From Sphingomonas aliaeris (GTDB taxonomy: Bacteria > Pseudomonadota > Alphaproteobacteria > Sphingomonadales > Sphingomonadaceae), in NCBI RefSeq assembly GCF_016743815.1, contig NZ_CP061035.1:1924501-1988500 (forward strand): 64,000 nucleotides of DNA. The letters run 5' to 3'. Below are positions 49,922 through 60,118 of the stretch, one piece after another. Position 1 is the stretch's first letter. Each line of letters starts with the position of its first letter. Made by a program: the position numbers and the translations under genes. Below the pieces are notes generated by a model, which worked only from the letters and a program-made list of their open reading frames with translations, did not search any database and was not told the DNA's origin.

Positions 49922-50343
49922 AGCACCGCCGCCCGTTCCTCGAACGCGCCGATCATCTTGCGCAGCGCGGTTCCGAACACCTGCCCCGCGAGCATTTCGA
50001 ACACGCGGTTCTTGAACGCGAAATCTACCGTGAAGTCGACGAAGCACGCACTGTCGCCATCGGGTCGGAACGTCCAGTCGTTGCGAAGGTACTTCAACGG
50101 CCCATCGAGGTAATCGACCTCGATATGGCCGGGCCGCTCCTTCTTCACCTTCGACGTGAAGGTCTCGCGCAGCCCCTTGAAGCCGACGATCATGTCGGCG
50201 ACCATCTCAGTCTCGCTGTTCGACCGGACACGGATCGCTGTGACCCAGGGCAGGAATTCGGCGTAGCGCCGGACGTCCGCCACCATGTCGAACATCTGTT
50301 CGCAGCTATAGGGAAGCCGCCGGGTTTCGGAATGACGCGGCAT
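49861..50343 (-). CDS. RatA / COQ10-like START-domain protein
   Basis: A 160-residue START-fold protein of the type called RatA or coenzyme Q-binding (Coq10). PYSCEQMFDMVADVRRYAEF and LPWVTAIRV are at the front, FKGLRETFTSKVKKERPGHI in the middle, and YLDGPLKYLRNDWTFRPDG follows. The tail FAFKNRVFEMLAGQVFGTAL is typical. A quinone-binding role is more likely in this context than a toxin role, because there is no RnfH partner. Its start overlaps the lipA stop as TGATG. The last 61 bases overlap the CinA-type gene tail to tail. Confidence 0.85.
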   Translation of the reverse strand: MPRHSETRRLPYSCEQMFDMVADVRRYAEFLPWVTAIRVRSNSETEMVADMIVGFKGLRETFTSKVKKERPGHIEVDYLDGPLKYLRNDWTFRPDGDSACFVDFTVDFAFKNRVFEMLAGQVFGTALRKMIGAFEERAAVLYGPSSASGGNSNSSAHSAA

Positions 50344-51278
50344 CAGGCTTTGGCGAGCTTCGCCTCACGCGCGGCGCGCAGGCGCATGAAATCGTCCCCG
50401 GCGTGATAGCTCGAACGGGTGAGTGGCGAGGATGCGACCAACAGGAAGCCCTTCGCGCGGGCGATCGCGGCATAAGCATCGAACGCCTTGGGTGTGACGA
50501 AATCGATCACTTTCGCATGTCGCGGCGTCGGCTGCAGATACTGGCCGAGCGTCAGGAAATCGATGTCGGCGCTGCGCATGTCGTCCATCACCTGATGCAC
50601 TTCCATACGCTCCTCCCCCAAGCCCATCATCATGCCGGACTTGGTGAAGATCGACGGATCGTGCCGCTTCACGCTCTCCAGCAGACGAAGCGAGGCGTAA
50701 TAGCGCGCGCCCGGCCGGATCGTTGGGTATAGCCGCGGCACGGTTTCCAGATTGTGGTTGTACACGTCCGGCCCCGCCTCGACGATCGACTCGACCGCGG
50801 CCTGCGCCTTGTTCCGGAAATCCGGTGTCAGGATTTCGATCGTGGTGTCGGGCGTCGTACGGCGCAGCGCCTGAATGACCTTCACGAACTGCGAAGCGCC
50901 GCCATCCGGGAGATCGTCGCGATCGACCGATGTAATGACGATGTGGCTCAGCCCCAGTTCGGCAGCGGCGTCGGCAGTGTGCTGCGGCTCCAGCACGTCG
51001 ACCTTGCGCGGCATACCCGTCTTAACGTTGCAGAAGGCGCAGGCGCGGGTGCACGTATCGCCCAGGATCATTACCGTAGCGTGCTTCTTGGTCCAGCATT
51101 CCCCGATATTGGGGCAGGCCGCTTCCTCGCACACCGTATTCAAGCCGAGACGACGCATCATCGCCTTGGTTTCGCCGAAGCCCGTGCTGGTCGGCGCCTT
51201 GACGCGGATCCAGTCCGGCTTGCGCTGGCGCGGCGCAACGGGGTCGACAGGGACGGCGAGCGGGGTCATCTCGTTCAT
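50343..51278 (-). CDS. lipA: Lipoyl synthase
   Basis: Radical-SAM enzyme that inserts sulfur into octanoyl groups on the lipoyl domains of 2-oxoacid dehydrogenases. The auxiliary cluster motif [13 protein letters not shown] and the radical-SAM motif [10 protein letters not shown] are both present. The conserved C-terminal [10 protein letters not shown] is present near the end. 311 residues. ATG 51278 ([10 protein letters not shown]) chosen; ATG 51269 is possible. It is divergent from the carbonic anhydrase gene. Confidence 0.95.
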   Translation of the reverse strand: MNEMTPLAVPVDPVAPRQRKPDWIRVKAPTSTGFGETKAMMRRLGLNTVCEEAACPNIGECWTKKHATVMILGDTCTRACAFCNVKTGMPRKVDVLEPQHTADAAAELGLSHIVITSVDRDDLPDGGASQFVKVIQALRRTTPDTTIEILTPDFRNKAQAAVESIVEAGPDVYNHNLETVPRLYPTIRPGARYYASLRLLESVKRHDPSIFTKSGMMMGLGEERMEVHQVMDDMRSADIDFLTLGQYLQPTPRHAKVIDFVTPKAFDAYAAIARAKGFLLVASSPLTRSSYHAGDDFMRLRAAREAKLAKA

Positions 51279-51388
51279 GGGGTGCAGATAGCGACGGAGA
51301 GCGACCGACACAACACGCCGCCCGATGGACCTTTTCGGCGAACCGCGTTTTCTGCTGTTCGCCGCTCAGTTTTTAACGAGGATCAATG

Positions 51389-52021
51389 ATGACCGAATTT
51401 ACCGATCTCCTGTCCGGCTACCAACGCTTCCGCGCGGACGATTACGAGCAGGAACGTGAACGCTGGGAACAGTTGCGCGAAGGCCAGAGCCCGAAGGTGA
51501 TGGTGATCGCCTGTTCGGACAGCCGCGTCGATCCGACGCAGATCTTCGACGCATCCCCCGGCGAGATGTTCGTCGTACGCAACGTCGCCAATCTGGTGCC
51601 GCCGTTCGAGGATACGAACGGTCGCCACGGCGTGTCCGCAGCGCTGGAATTTGCCGTCACCCAATTGGAAGTGACTGATATCCTCGTGATGGGCCACGGA
51701 TCCTGCGGCGGCGTGTCGGCGGCATTGTCGCGCAAGTTTGCCGATCAGCCCCCTGGCGAAGGCGGCTTCATCGCGCATTGGGTCGATATGCTGGACGCTG
51801 CGCGCGACAGGATCGTCGAGGAGCACGGTACCGGGCCGGAAGCGGTCAGGGCGCTCGAACTCGAAACCGTTCGCGTCTCGATCGCGAATCTGCGCACTTT
51901 CCCCTTCGTTCCGGAACGTGAGGCTGCCGGCAAGCTACGGCTGCGGGGCGCCTATTTCGCGATCGCCGATGGTGTGCTCCATGTCATGGATGATGACGGA
52001 GAATTCGCCCCGGCCGCGTAA
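51389..52021 (+). CDS. Beta-class carbonic anhydrase
   Basis: Interconverts CO2 and bicarbonate. About 210 residues with the zinc ligands in ACSDSRVDP (Cys-Asp-Ser-Arg dyad) and MGHGSCGGV (His, Cys). NVANLVPPFE and GVSAALEFAV are typical. AGGA at 51379 suits ATG 51389 better than the adjacent ATG at 51386. The gene stands alone between divergent lipA and convergent ppk2. Confidence 0.92.
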   Translation: MTEFTDLLSGYQRFRADDYEQERERWEQLREGQSPKVMVIACSDSRVDPTQIFDASPGEMFVVRNVANLVPPFEDTNGRHGVSAALEFAVTQLEVTDILVMGHGSCGGVSAALSRKFADQPPGEGGFIAHWVDMLDAARDRIVEEHGTGPEAVRALELETVRVSIANLRTFPFVPEREAAGKLRLRGAYFAIADGVLHVMDDDGEFAPAA

Positions 52022-52136
52022 GCGGAGCGAACCAGTCTCGCTGGAAGATCGTCACCTCGGCCCATTACCGGGGTGACGACTTCAAAATGCAAAGCAGGTC
52101 TTGTCGTTAACTACCCACGCCGAAAGACGATTATCG

Positions 52137-52910
52137 TCAAAGCCCCAGCGCTTTGCGCGCGATCTTTTCGATTTCCGGATCAAGTTCAGGCGGCTTCATG
52201 TCTACCGCTGCCTCAAGCCGATCGGCGATGATCGTCAGCGCCGCAATCCGCGCCGCCTTCTTGTTGTTTCCATCGATCGCATGCCACGGTGCCCAACGCG
52301 TATCCGTGCGACGGAACATTTCCGCCATCGCATCCAGATAATCGTCGCGCTTGTCCCGGTTGCGATAGTCGTCAGCGCCTGTTTTCCACCGCTTCCACGG
52401 ATGCTCCAGCCGGGCCTTCAGCCGCTTGTCCTGTTCGTCCTGCGTGATGTGCACGAACAGCTTGACGATCGTCGTTCCGGAATCGACCTGCTGCCCCTCG
52501 AATTCGTTGATCTCGTCATAGCCGCGGCGCCACTGTGCCTCCGTCGAGTATTTTTCGACGCGCTCGACCAGTACGCGGCCATACCAGCTGCGATCGAACA
52601 CGCCGATATTGCCGTTCGCGGGGAGGCGCTGCCAGAAGCGCCACAGGAAATGTCGCGCCAGTTCGTCTTCGGACGGCGCCTTGATCGGCCATACCTCGAA
52701 ATTACGCGGATCCCATTCGGCGGTGAGCCGCTGGATAATCCCGCCCTTTCCCGCCGAGTCCCAGCCCTCGAACACGATCAACGCGCGTTTCTTATGGACG
52801 ATATGCGCCACCTGGATGTGCGCCAGCCGGGTCTGCAACGCGATCAGATCGTCGCTATAGTCGCCGTCATATTTCTTGCCGTCTTCGAAGTCGGACAGGT
52901 TGATCGTCAT
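52137..52910 (-). CDS. ppk2: Polyphosphate kinase 2 family protein
   Basis: Transfers phosphate between polyphosphate and nucleotides. Single-domain 257-residue PPK2 with Walker A FEGWDSAGKGGIIQRL, Walker B region FDRSWYGRVLVERVE, and the lid segment with RNDKRD-like YRNRDKRDDYLDAM. The size fits class I or III, which favours NDP/NTP exchange, but the class cannot be settled from sequence. ppk1 and ppx are 4-8 kb further on, so the region holds a complete polyphosphate set. Confidence 0.9.
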   Translation of the reverse strand: MTINLSDFEDGKKYDGDYSDDLIALQTRLAHIQVAHIVHKKRALIVFEGWDSAGKGGIIQRLTAEWDPRNFEVWPIKAPSEDELARHFLWRFWQRLPANGNIGVFDRSWYGRVLVERVEKYSTEAQWRRGYDEINEFEGQQVDSGTTIVKLFVHITQDEQDKRLKARLEHPWKRWKTGADDYRNRDKRDDYLDAMAEMFRRTDTRWAPWHAIDGNNKKAARIAALTIIADRLEAAVDMKPPELDPEIEKIARKALGL

Positions 52911-52992
52911 GCAGGTTCCCGATTGCGGCCTCTGGAAGTCGAACGTCCGAAGATCGCGGCAGTTCAGATCGCGCCGAACCGCCGCTTCGATA

Positions 52993-54813
52993 TCATTCCG
53001 GCCGAACCGCTTCGGTCACCGGCTTCACGCCGATCGGCGTCACCGTCTTCAGGTTGAGTTCCTTCAACTGCTTCTCGGTGGCGAAGTTGGGCGCGCCCAT
53101 CATCAGGTCTTCCGCCTTCTGGGTCATCGGGAAGGTGATGACCTCGCGGATGTTCGGCTCGTCGGCGAGCAGCATGACGATGCGATCGACGCCCGGCGCG
53201 GAGCCACCGTGCGGCGGGGCGCCGCATTTGAACGCGTTGATCATCCCGGCAAAGTTCAAATCCACGTCGGCCTGCGTGTAGCCGGCGATCTCGAACGCCT
53301 TGTACATAATCTCGGGCTTGTGGTTCCGGATCGCACCCGACGACAGTTCGATCCCGTTGCAGACGATATCGTATTGGTACGCCAGGATATCGAGCGGGTT
53401 CATCGTTTCCAGCGCTTCCATCTCGCCTTGCGGCATGGAGAAGGGGTTGTGGCTGAAATCGACCTTCTTCGCGTCCTCGTCATATTCGAACATCGGGAAA
53501 TCGACGATCCAGCAGAATTCGAACGTCTTGTCGTCGATCAAGCCCAATTGGTCGGCGACGCGTGTCCGCGCCAGGCCCGCCAGCTTTGCAGCCTGCGCTT
53601 CCTTGCCGGCCGAGAAGAAGATGCCGTCGTTGGGGCCGAGGCCCAGCGCTTCGGCGATCGCCTTCATGCCCTCCTGACCGTGATTGTTCGCGATCGGGCC
53701 ACCGAACACGCCGTCCTTCTGGGTGGCATAGCCGAGGCCCGGAAAGCCTTCCGATTGTGCCCACGAATTCATCTCGTCGAAGAATTTGCGGCTCTTCTCA
53801 TGCGTGTTAGGCGCGGCGACGGCACGAACGACATCACCGCCCTCGACCATCGAGGCAAAGCGCCCGAAGCCCGATCCGCGGAACAGTTCGGACACGTCGG
53901 TGATGATCAGCGGATTGCGGAGATCGGGCTTGTCGTTGCCGTACTTCAGCATCGATTCGCGGTACGGGATGCGCTTGAACGGCAGCGGCGAAACCTTCCG
54001 GCCCTTACCCTGCCAGTCGGCGAATTCCTCGAACACACCGTGCAGCACCGGTTCGATCGCCGCGAACACGTCTTCCTGCGTGACGTAGCTCATCTCGAAA
54101 TCGAGCTGGTAGAATTCGCCCGGCGAGCGATCCGCGCGAGCATCCTCGTCGCGGAAGCAGGGTGCAATCTGGAAATAGCGGTCGAACCCGGCGACCATTA
54201 GCAGCTGCTTGAACATCTGCGGGGCTTGCGGCAGCGCGTAGAACTTGCCCGGATGCACCCGGCTGGGCACCAGATAGTCGCGCGCGCCCTCGGGCGACGA
54301 TGCTGTCAGGATCGGGGTCTGGAATTCGGTGAAGCCCTGCCCGATCATCCGCTGGCGCAGCGACGAAATGACGTTCGACCGCAACATGACGTTCGCGTGC
54401 AACCGTTCGCGACGCAGGTCGAGGAAACGGTAGCGCAACCGGATATCCTCGGGATATTCGTTCTCGCCGAACACCGGCATCGGCAGTTCCTGCGCGGAGG
54501 ACTGCACGACCACGTCACGCGCACGCACTTCGATCTCGCCCGATGGCAGGTTCTTGTTAACCGTCTCCGCCGATCGCGCGACCACGTCGCCGGTAATCGT
54601 GACGACCGATTCAGCGCGCAATTTGTCCAGCACCGCATGAGTCGGGCTGTCGCTGTCGGTCACGATCTGCGTGATGCCGTAATGGTCGCGAAGATCGACG
54701 AACAGCAGGTTGCCGTGATCGCGCTTGCGGTGGACCCAGCCCGAAAGCTTGACCGAACTTCCGACATCGGCGGCGCGAAGCTGTGCGCAAGTGTGCGTGC
54801 GATAAGCGTGCAT
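52993..54813 (-). CDS. aspS: Aspartyl-tRNA synthetase (bacterial type)
   Basis: Charges tRNA-Asp, and in many alphaproteobacteria also tRNA-Asn. 606 residues: OB-fold anticodon domain ([20 protein letters not shown]), class II motif 2 ([22 protein letters not shown]), the bacterial GAD insertion in the middle, and motif 3 [19 protein letters not shown] 54813 ([13 protein letters not shown]) is the usual start. Divergent from rnd. Whether it is discriminating cannot be judged without knowing if gatCAB and asnS exist elsewhere. Confidence 0.95.
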   Translation of the reverse strand: MHAYRTHTCAQLRAADVGSSVKLSGWVHRKRDHGNLLFVDLRDHYGITQIVTDSDSPTHAVLDKLRAESVVTITGDVVARSAETVNKNLPSGEIEVRARDVVVQSSAQELPMPVFGENEYPEDIRLRYRFLDLRRERLHANVMLRSNVISSLRQRMIGQGFTEFQTPILTASSPEGARDYLVPSRVHPGKFYALPQAPQMFKQLLMVAGFDRYFQIAPCFRDEDARADRSPGEFYQLDFEMSYVTQEDVFAAIEPVLHGVFEEFADWQGKGRKVSPLPFKRIPYRESMLKYGNDKPDLRNPLIITDVSELFRGSGFGRFASMVEGGDVVRAVAAPNTHEKSRKFFDEMNSWAQSEGFPGLGYATQKDGVFGGPIANNHGQEGMKAIAEALGLGPNDGIFFSAGKEAQAAKLAGLARTRVADQLGLIDDKTFEFCWIVDFPMFEYDEDAKKVDFSHNPFSMPQGEMEALETMNPLDILAYQYDIVCNGIELSSGAIRNHKPEIMYKAFEIAGYTQADVDLNFAGMINAFKCGAPPHGGSAPGVDRIVMLLADEPNIREVITFPMTQKAEDLMMGAPNFATEKQLKELNLKTVTPIGVKPVTEAVRPE

Positions 54814-54927
54814 TATCTATTCCCAAACTGCCGTCGATCCGCCCGTGGAGGATCACGGATAAGGGGTGTGCGCTTCCCTTCCCATGCCGCCTTTGTCAAC
54901 CCGCTCACCTGTCGCTATGGACGCAAG

Positions 54928-56103
54928 ATGCATATCCACCCCCTCATCACCGACAGCGCGACCCTCGCCAATTTGTGCGCTCGCCTGTCCACCGCCGACT
55001 TCGTTTGCGTCGATACCGAATTCATGCGCGAGAATACGTTCTGGCCGGAATTGTGCCTGATCCAGATCGCCGACGAGAATGAGGCCGCGGCGATCGATCC
55101 GATGGCGCCGGGCCTCGACATGAAGCCCCTGCTCGACCTTATGACCGAGAATCAAGAGGTCCTGAAGGTCTTCCATGCCGGCGGTCAGGATCTTGAGATC
55201 ATCTACAATCTCACCGGCAAGACGCCCTATCCGCTGTTCGACACGCAGGTGGCCGCGATGGCGCTGGGCCAGGGCGAACAGATCGGATACTCCAATCTGG
55301 TCGACGCCTATCTCGGCATCGTCGTCGACAAGGGCGCGCGGTTCACGGACTGGAGCCGCCGTCCGCTCGACGCGCGGCAGATCGAATATGCCATCGGCGA
55401 CGTCACGCACCTTGCAGCAATCTTCCCCAAGATGCTCCAGCGCCTGAGGAAAACCGGGCGCGGCGCGTGGCTCGACCAAGAAATGGAGCGGATCGGCGAT
55501 CCCGCCAATTACGCCAACGACCCTGACGAGGCATGGAAGCGCATTCGCGTTCCCGGCCGGAAGCCCGATTTGCTGGGTCGGCTTAAGGCTCTGGCGCGGT
55601 GGCGCGAGATGGAGGCGCGTCAGAAGGATCTTCCCCGCGGCCGGATCGTCAAGGACGAGACGATCGCCGATATCGCCGGACACCCACCGCGGAAACAGGC
55701 CGATCTGGCAAAGGTTCGTGGTCTTTCTGCGACCTGGGCGACGAACGACATCGGTGCGCGGCTGATGGCGGCGCTCGACACCGCCGTGCCGATGAGCGCC
55801 GACGAGATGCCGCAGCGCGACGATCGCAAGCCAGGACTCGGCAAGGACGGCGCGCTGGTTGCTGACTTACTGAAGTTGTTGCTGAAGATACGTGCGAAGG
55901 AGATCGACGTTGCGCCGCGCCTGCTGGCCCGCAGCGACGACCTTGAGGCGCTTGCGGCAGGTACGCGTGCTGGGCTTTCGATCCTGGACGGCTGGCGGTT
56001 CGAACAGTTCGGTCGCGATGCGCTGGATCTGGTCGAGGGGCGGCTGGCTTTTGCGGTGGTCAACGGCAAGCTTAAGATGACGCTGACGGAGGATGAGGCG
56101 TGA
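54928..56103 (+). CDS. rnd: Ribonuclease D
   Basis: A 3'-5' exoribonuclease that trims tRNA and other stable RNA. 391 residues: DEDDy exonuclease motifs FVCVDTEFMRENTFWPELC, KVFHAGGQDLEII and DVTHLAAIF, then two HRDC-type helical domains (RLKALARWREMEARQ, then LLKLLLKIRAKEIDV). The start at 54928 (MHIHPLITDS) is well supported; the longer open frame runs over the aspS promoter. The stop overlaps the next gene's GTG. Confidence 0.95.
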   Translation: MHIHPLITDSATLANLCARLSTADFVCVDTEFMRENTFWPELCLIQIADENEAAAIDPMAPGLDMKPLLDLMTENQEVLKVFHAGGQDLEIIYNLTGKTPYPLFDTQVAAMALGQGEQIGYSNLVDAYLGIVVDKGARFTDWSRRPLDARQIEYAIGDVTHLAAIFPKMLQRLRKTGRGAWLDQEMERIGDPANYANDPDEAWKRIRVPGRKPDLLGRLKALARWREMEARQKDLPRGRIVKDETIADIAGHPPRKQADLAKVRGLSATWATNDIGARLMAALDTAVPMSADEMPQRDDRKPGLGKDGALVADLLKLLLKIRAKEIDVAPRLLARSDDLEALAAGTRAGLSILDGWRFEQFGRDALDLVEGRLAFAVVNGKLKMTLTEDEA

Positions 56104-56387
56104 AGATCGTTGTGATCGCGCTCGGCGCACTGGCATTGACCGCGTGCATGGAGAGCCGCCCTGCCCCAATGCCGGCACCAGCAGGTGCTTGCGATGCAGC
56201 ACCTGTCCAGGCGTTGATAGGGAAGCCAGCAGGTCCGTCTTTCGTCGAGAAAGTCCGCCGTCAATCCGGTTCGGCGCTGGCACGCCGGATCACACCCGAG
56301 ATGCGCGTGACGATGGATTTCCGTGCCGATCGCGTGAACGTCTGGGTAAGTACGAACGGCACGGCGGAACGCATCACCTGCGGCTGA
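56100..56387 (+). CDS. Peptidase-inhibitor I78-like lipoprotein
   Basis: A 95-residue putative lipoprotein. Signal peptide with lipobox LTAC (VIALGALALTAC), so Cys16 would be lipidated. The mature part matches inhibitor family I78: CDAAPVQALIGKPAGPSFVE, then DFRADRVNVWV and RITCG at the end, with the two Cys likely bridged. It probably inhibits a serine protease in the periplasm. GTG 56100 overlaps the rnd stop. It converges with ppx, 21 bases apart. Confidence 0.8.
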   Translation: MKIVVIALGALALTACMESRPAPMPAPAGACDAAPVQALIGKPAGPSFVEKVRRQSGSALARRITPEMRVTMDFRADRVNVWVSTNGTAERITCG

Positions 56388-56408
56388 GTGCTTCGTACGG
56401 CGCTGACG

Positions 56409-57932
56409 TTATCCCAGCACTGCCGCCTTCCGCTGAACCGCATTGGCGAGCGCGATATGGCGCCGCTCGACCGCGTCGCCGTACAGCGCGCGGTCGCCAT
56501 CGGACAGGTGCAGCGCGACGAGCATGCCATCCTCGCTCAATCGCGATCGTTGCAGCGGGCCGGCCAATCCGCCGCTGAGCCGCTGGCCCAGCCGCATCGC
56601 CAATCCCCAGGCGACCGCGCGCTTCAGGTCCGCGGCCGGGGCAAGCACGGCGAGCGGTGCCGGCGCATTGGTCCCGCCGCCAAGCGAGGTGAACAAGGCC
56701 TGCGCCATCAACGCGCGCCCGCGCGCGTCGATCGCGACCCAATTGCCGTGCAGCGCGATCTCGACCCCGCGTTCGGCGCGGAATTCCGGATTGGCGCGCC
56801 AGCCGACGTCGGACAGGTGGCAGGCCGCGTGCCGCAACCGCGCCATCGCCGGCGTATCGCGATCGAACAACGGTGCGATCCAGCGGTCGAGCAGGTCGCC
56901 ATGTTCCGGGAAGCGCCCATGCCGTTGCCCTTCCTCACGCGTCGCCACGATCAACGGATCGAGCGCACGGCATTCCGCCCCAAGCGCGCCGTAAAGGAGC
57001 CCCTCGCGCAGCCCGAAGGCCGAGACGATCGTCGTCGAACTCCCGAGATGCTTAAGCAACGCGGACAGCAGGGCCGCGCCGTCGCCGAGGGTCGTGACAC
57101 GCGCCGAAGACAGGCCTGGCACGCCGCGCAACCACTGTTTGTTGACGTGGCTGATCGTGCGGCCCAGTCGCGCGATCGCCGCGGGCTCCATCGTATATTG
57201 GTGGATGACCGGCAATGGGTACTGGCCGACATGCATGTCCAGCCGCCCGAGCGCGCGCCACGATCCCCCGACGAGATACAGCGGCAACCCGTCACCGCGT
57301 CCAAGCCAACCGCCCGCTTTCAGCATGCGGTGAACCTGCCGCTCCAACGTGCCCGGCCCCTTGTCGCGAATTGCGGCAATACGCAGGACGCCCAGTGGGA
57401 AGGAGATACGATCGCTGACCTGCCCGTTGCGCACGCGGACGAGTTCAAGACTGCCCCCACCGAGATCGCCGACGATCCCGTCGGCATCCGGTATAGCCGA
57501 CATGACACCCTGACCGGCAGCGATCGCCTCCTGCTCGCCCGACAACAGTTCGACGTCCAGCCCAAGGTCCCGTGCCGTCTTGAGCAGAGTCGCGCCGTTC
57601 GAGGCATCCCGAACCGCTGCGGTCGCCACCGTGCGCAACCGCTGGACCTCCATCTCGCGGGCGACGGCCGCGAACCGTGCCAGCGCGGCACTCGCCATTT
57701 TCAGACCATCCGCGGAGATCGCGCCCGTCTCCGCCAGCCCACGCCCCAGCCCCGCCATCACCTTTTCATTGAACAGGATCGCAGGAAGGCGTTCCGGGCC
57801 CTGATAGACGACGAGACGGATCGAGTTGGAACCAATATCGATAATTCCGGTGCGCGGTTCGTCCGCGCAATCGGTGACTAGCCCATTGGCCGCACCGCCC
57901 GGGACCTTCCGGAACAGCGATGCCACGCTCAA
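56409..57932 (-). CDS. ppx: Exopolyphosphatase (Ppx/GppA family)
   Basis: Releases phosphate from polyphosphate or hydrolyses pppGpp. 507 residues with the actin-like fold motifs GIIDIGSNSIRLVVYQ, VATAAVRDASN, GDLGGGSLELVRV and a C-terminal HD-like domain (VGWRANPEF around 57180-56800). Its ATG overlaps the ppk1 stop as ATGA, so synthesis and degradation of polyphosphate are transcribed together. Confidence 0.92.
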   Translation of the reverse strand: MSVASLFRKVPGGAANGLVTDCADEPRTGIIDIGSNSIRLVVYQGPERLPAILFNEKVMAGLGRGLAETGAISADGLKMASAALARFAAVAREMEVQRLRTVATAAVRDASNGATLLKTARDLGLDVELLSGEQEAIAAGQGVMSAIPDADGIVGDLGGGSLELVRVRNGQVSDRISFPLGVLRIAAIRDKGPGTLERQVHRMLKAGGWLGRGDGLPLYLVGGSWRALGRLDMHVGQYPLPVIHQYTMEPAAIARLGRTISHVNKQWLRGVPGLSSARVTTLGDGAALLSALLKHLGSSTTIVSAFGLREGLLYGALGAECRALDPLIVATREEGQRHGRFPEHGDLLDRWIAPLFDRDTPAMARLRHAACHLSDVGWRANPEFRAERGVEIALHGNWVAIDARGRALMAQALFTSLGGGTNAPAPLAVLAPAADLKRAVAWGLAMRLGQRLSGGLAGPLQRSRLSEDGMLVALHLSDGDRALYGDAVERRHIALANAVQRKAAVLG

Positions 57933-60118
57933 TGCCCGCGTCGCAGCGACAGCTTCGGAACGGATTTGCCCTTGAGCGCAGCGCCGCGACCGGAAAGCGA
58001 CGGATTGGTCATAAAGTATCGGTGCAAATTGAACGGACGGTCACCCGGTTCTTCGCGAACATAGCTCCCATCCGCCTTCAGATCCCAGCTTTGTTCGTTG
58101 TCGATCAGGTTGGCGACCATCACCTGATCCAGGATCTGGTCGTGCACCGTCGGGTTCAGTATCGGCAGCATATATTCGACGCGCCGATCGAAATTGCGCG
58201 GCATCCAGTCGGCGGACGAGATGAACAGTTTCGCGTCGTCATTGGGCAGCATCTTGCCGTTTCCGAACGCCCAGATCCGGCTGTGTTCCAGAAAGCGCCC
58301 GATCACCGACTTGACGCGAATGTTCGCAGACATGCCGTCCACGCCGGGGCGCAGGCAGCAGATGCCGCGAATAATCAGGTCGATCTCGACACCGGCATTG
58401 CTCGCTTCGTACAATTTCTCGATCACTGCCGGATCGACCAGCGAGTTCATCTTCGCCCAGATCGCGCCGGGCTTTCCCGATCTAATATTCTCGATCTCGG
58501 CATCGATCAAATCCACCAGCTTGGGCCGGAGATCGCGCGGCGACAGGCTGACGAGGCTCATCCCCTCCGGCTCGACATAGCCGGTGATGTAATTGAACAT
58601 CTGCGCGGCATCGGCCCCGATGCGAGGGTCGGCGGTGAAGAAGCTGAGATCGGTGTAGATTTTTGCCGTGATAGGATGATAGTTACCGGTCCCGAAATGG
58701 CAGTAGGTGCGATAGACAGCGCCTTCGCGTCGCACGACCATCGAAATCTTGGCGTGCGTCTTCCATTCCATGAAGCCGTAGACGACCTGCACCCCGGCGC
58801 GCTCCAGCGCGGAGGCCCAGACGATATTCTGCTCCTCGTCGAACCGCGCCTTCAACTCTACTACGGCGGTCACGGACTTGCCGGCCTCGGCCGCCGCGAT
58901 CAGCGCGTTGATCACCGCCGGCTGCTTGCCGGCGCGGTACAGGGTCTGCTTGATCGCGACCACGTCAGGGTCGGCGGCCGCCTGTTTCAGAAAGGCGAGT
59001 ACCACTTCGAACGTTTCGTACGGGTGATGGACGACGATGTCCTTCGCCTGGATCGCGGCGAAGCAATCGCCACCGAATTCGCGGATGCGTTCCGGAAACC
59101 GTGGCGAATATGGCGGGAATTTGAGATCCGGGCGATCTTCATCGACGATCGATTCCAGATCGCCTACGCCGAGGAACGCGCCACTTTCGGTAACGAAGGC
59201 ATGGCCCGCGCCAAGTTCCTCGCGCAGCGCCTCACCCAGCGCGTGCGGCATGCCGCTTTCCAGCTCCAGACGTATAACCCGCCCGCGCCGCCGCCGTTTG
59301 ATCGCATTGGCGAAGTAGCGCACCAGATCCTCAGCTTCGTCGTCGATTTCGAGATCGCTGTCGCGAAGCACCCGGAATTCCGCCCCGCCCGTCACCGTGT
59401 AGCCCGGGAAAATCAGGGCGGCGAACCGCTTCACCAGCGATTCCACCGCCACGTATCGTGCGCGTTCGCCCGGCACGCGCAGGAAGCGCGGCATCTGGCT
59501 GGGCAGCATGATCAGTTCGCGGATCGGTTGATTGTCCGACACGCGGACCAGGTCGAACATCACCGCCAATCCCTTGTTCGACATGAACGGGAAGGGATGC
59601 GCCGGGTCCAGCGCTTGCGGCGTCAGGATCGGGAATATCTGTTCGCGGAACTGTTTTTCCAGCCACGCGACTTCGTCGATCGTGAGGATCTCGTCGATCG
59701 TGCGCGATCCCAGCACGTCGATGCCGGCATCGCTCAATTGCAGGCGAAGCTCGCGCCAGACGTTGCGCTGGCTTTCGATGAGCTCGTCCGCCTCCGCGAC
59801 GATCGCGGTCAGTTGTTGCCCGGACGTCAGCCCGTCCGCGGACCGCCGATCGACCGACTGAACGAGTTGCCCCTTCAATCCCGCGACGCGGACCATAAAG
59901 AATTCATCGAGGTTGGAGCCGGAAATGGACAGGAAGCGCACGCGTTCCAGCAATGGATGCGCTGGGTTGCACGCCTCCTCCAGAACGCGGCGATTGAACG
60001 CGAGCCAGGACAATTCGCGGTTGAAGTAGCGTTCGCCACCGCCCGCGCCATTGGCGTTGGTAGCGAATTGTTCGTCGTCATCCTCGGCGATACGCGCGAT
60101 ATGGGCTGGGCGGGTCAT
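57929..60118 (-). CDS. ppk1: Polyphosphate kinase 1
   Basis: Polymerises polyphosphate from ATP. 729 residues. FNRELSWLAFNRRVLEEACN and SGSNLDEFFMVRVAG are the N-terminal signatures, YCHFGTGNYHPITAKIYTDL carries the phospho-accepting His, and SADWMPRNFDRRVE is the C-terminal signature. ATG 60118 (MTRPAHIARI) was chosen; the longer open frame lies over the hda coding region. It overlaps hda and ppx by four bases on either side. Confidence 0.96.
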   Translation of the reverse strand: MTRPAHIARIAEDDDEQFATNANGAGGGERYFNRELSWLAFNRRVLEEACNPAHPLLERVRFLSISGSNLDEFFMVRVAGLKGQLVQSVDRRSADGLTSGQQLTAIVAEADELIESQRNVWRELRLQLSDAGIDVLGSRTIDEILTIDEVAWLEKQFREQIFPILTPQALDPAHPFPFMSNKGLAVMFDLVRVSDNQPIRELIMLPSQMPRFLRVPGERARYVAVESLVKRFAALIFPGYTVTGGAEFRVLRDSDLEIDDEAEDLVRYFANAIKRRRRGRVIRLELESGMPHALGEALREELGAGHAFVTESGAFLGVGDLESIVDEDRPDLKFPPYSPRFPERIREFGGDCFAAIQAKDIVVHHPYETFEVVLAFLKQAAADPDVVAIKQTLYRAGKQPAVINALIAAAEAGKSVTAVVELKARFDEEQNIVWASALERAGVQVVYGFMEWKTHAKISMVVRREGAVYRTYCHFGTGNYHPITAKIYTDLSFFTADPRIGADAAQMFNYITGYVEPEGMSLVSLSPRDLRPKLVDLIDAEIENIRSGKPGAIWAKMNSLVDPAVIEKLYEASNAGVEIDLIIRGICCLRPGVDGMSANIRVKSVIGRFLEHSRIWAFGNGKMLPNDDAKLFISSADWMPRNFDRRVEYMLPILNPTVHDQILDQVMVANLIDNEQSWDLKADGSYVREEPGDRPFNLHRYFMTNPSLSGRGAALKGKSVPKLSLRRGH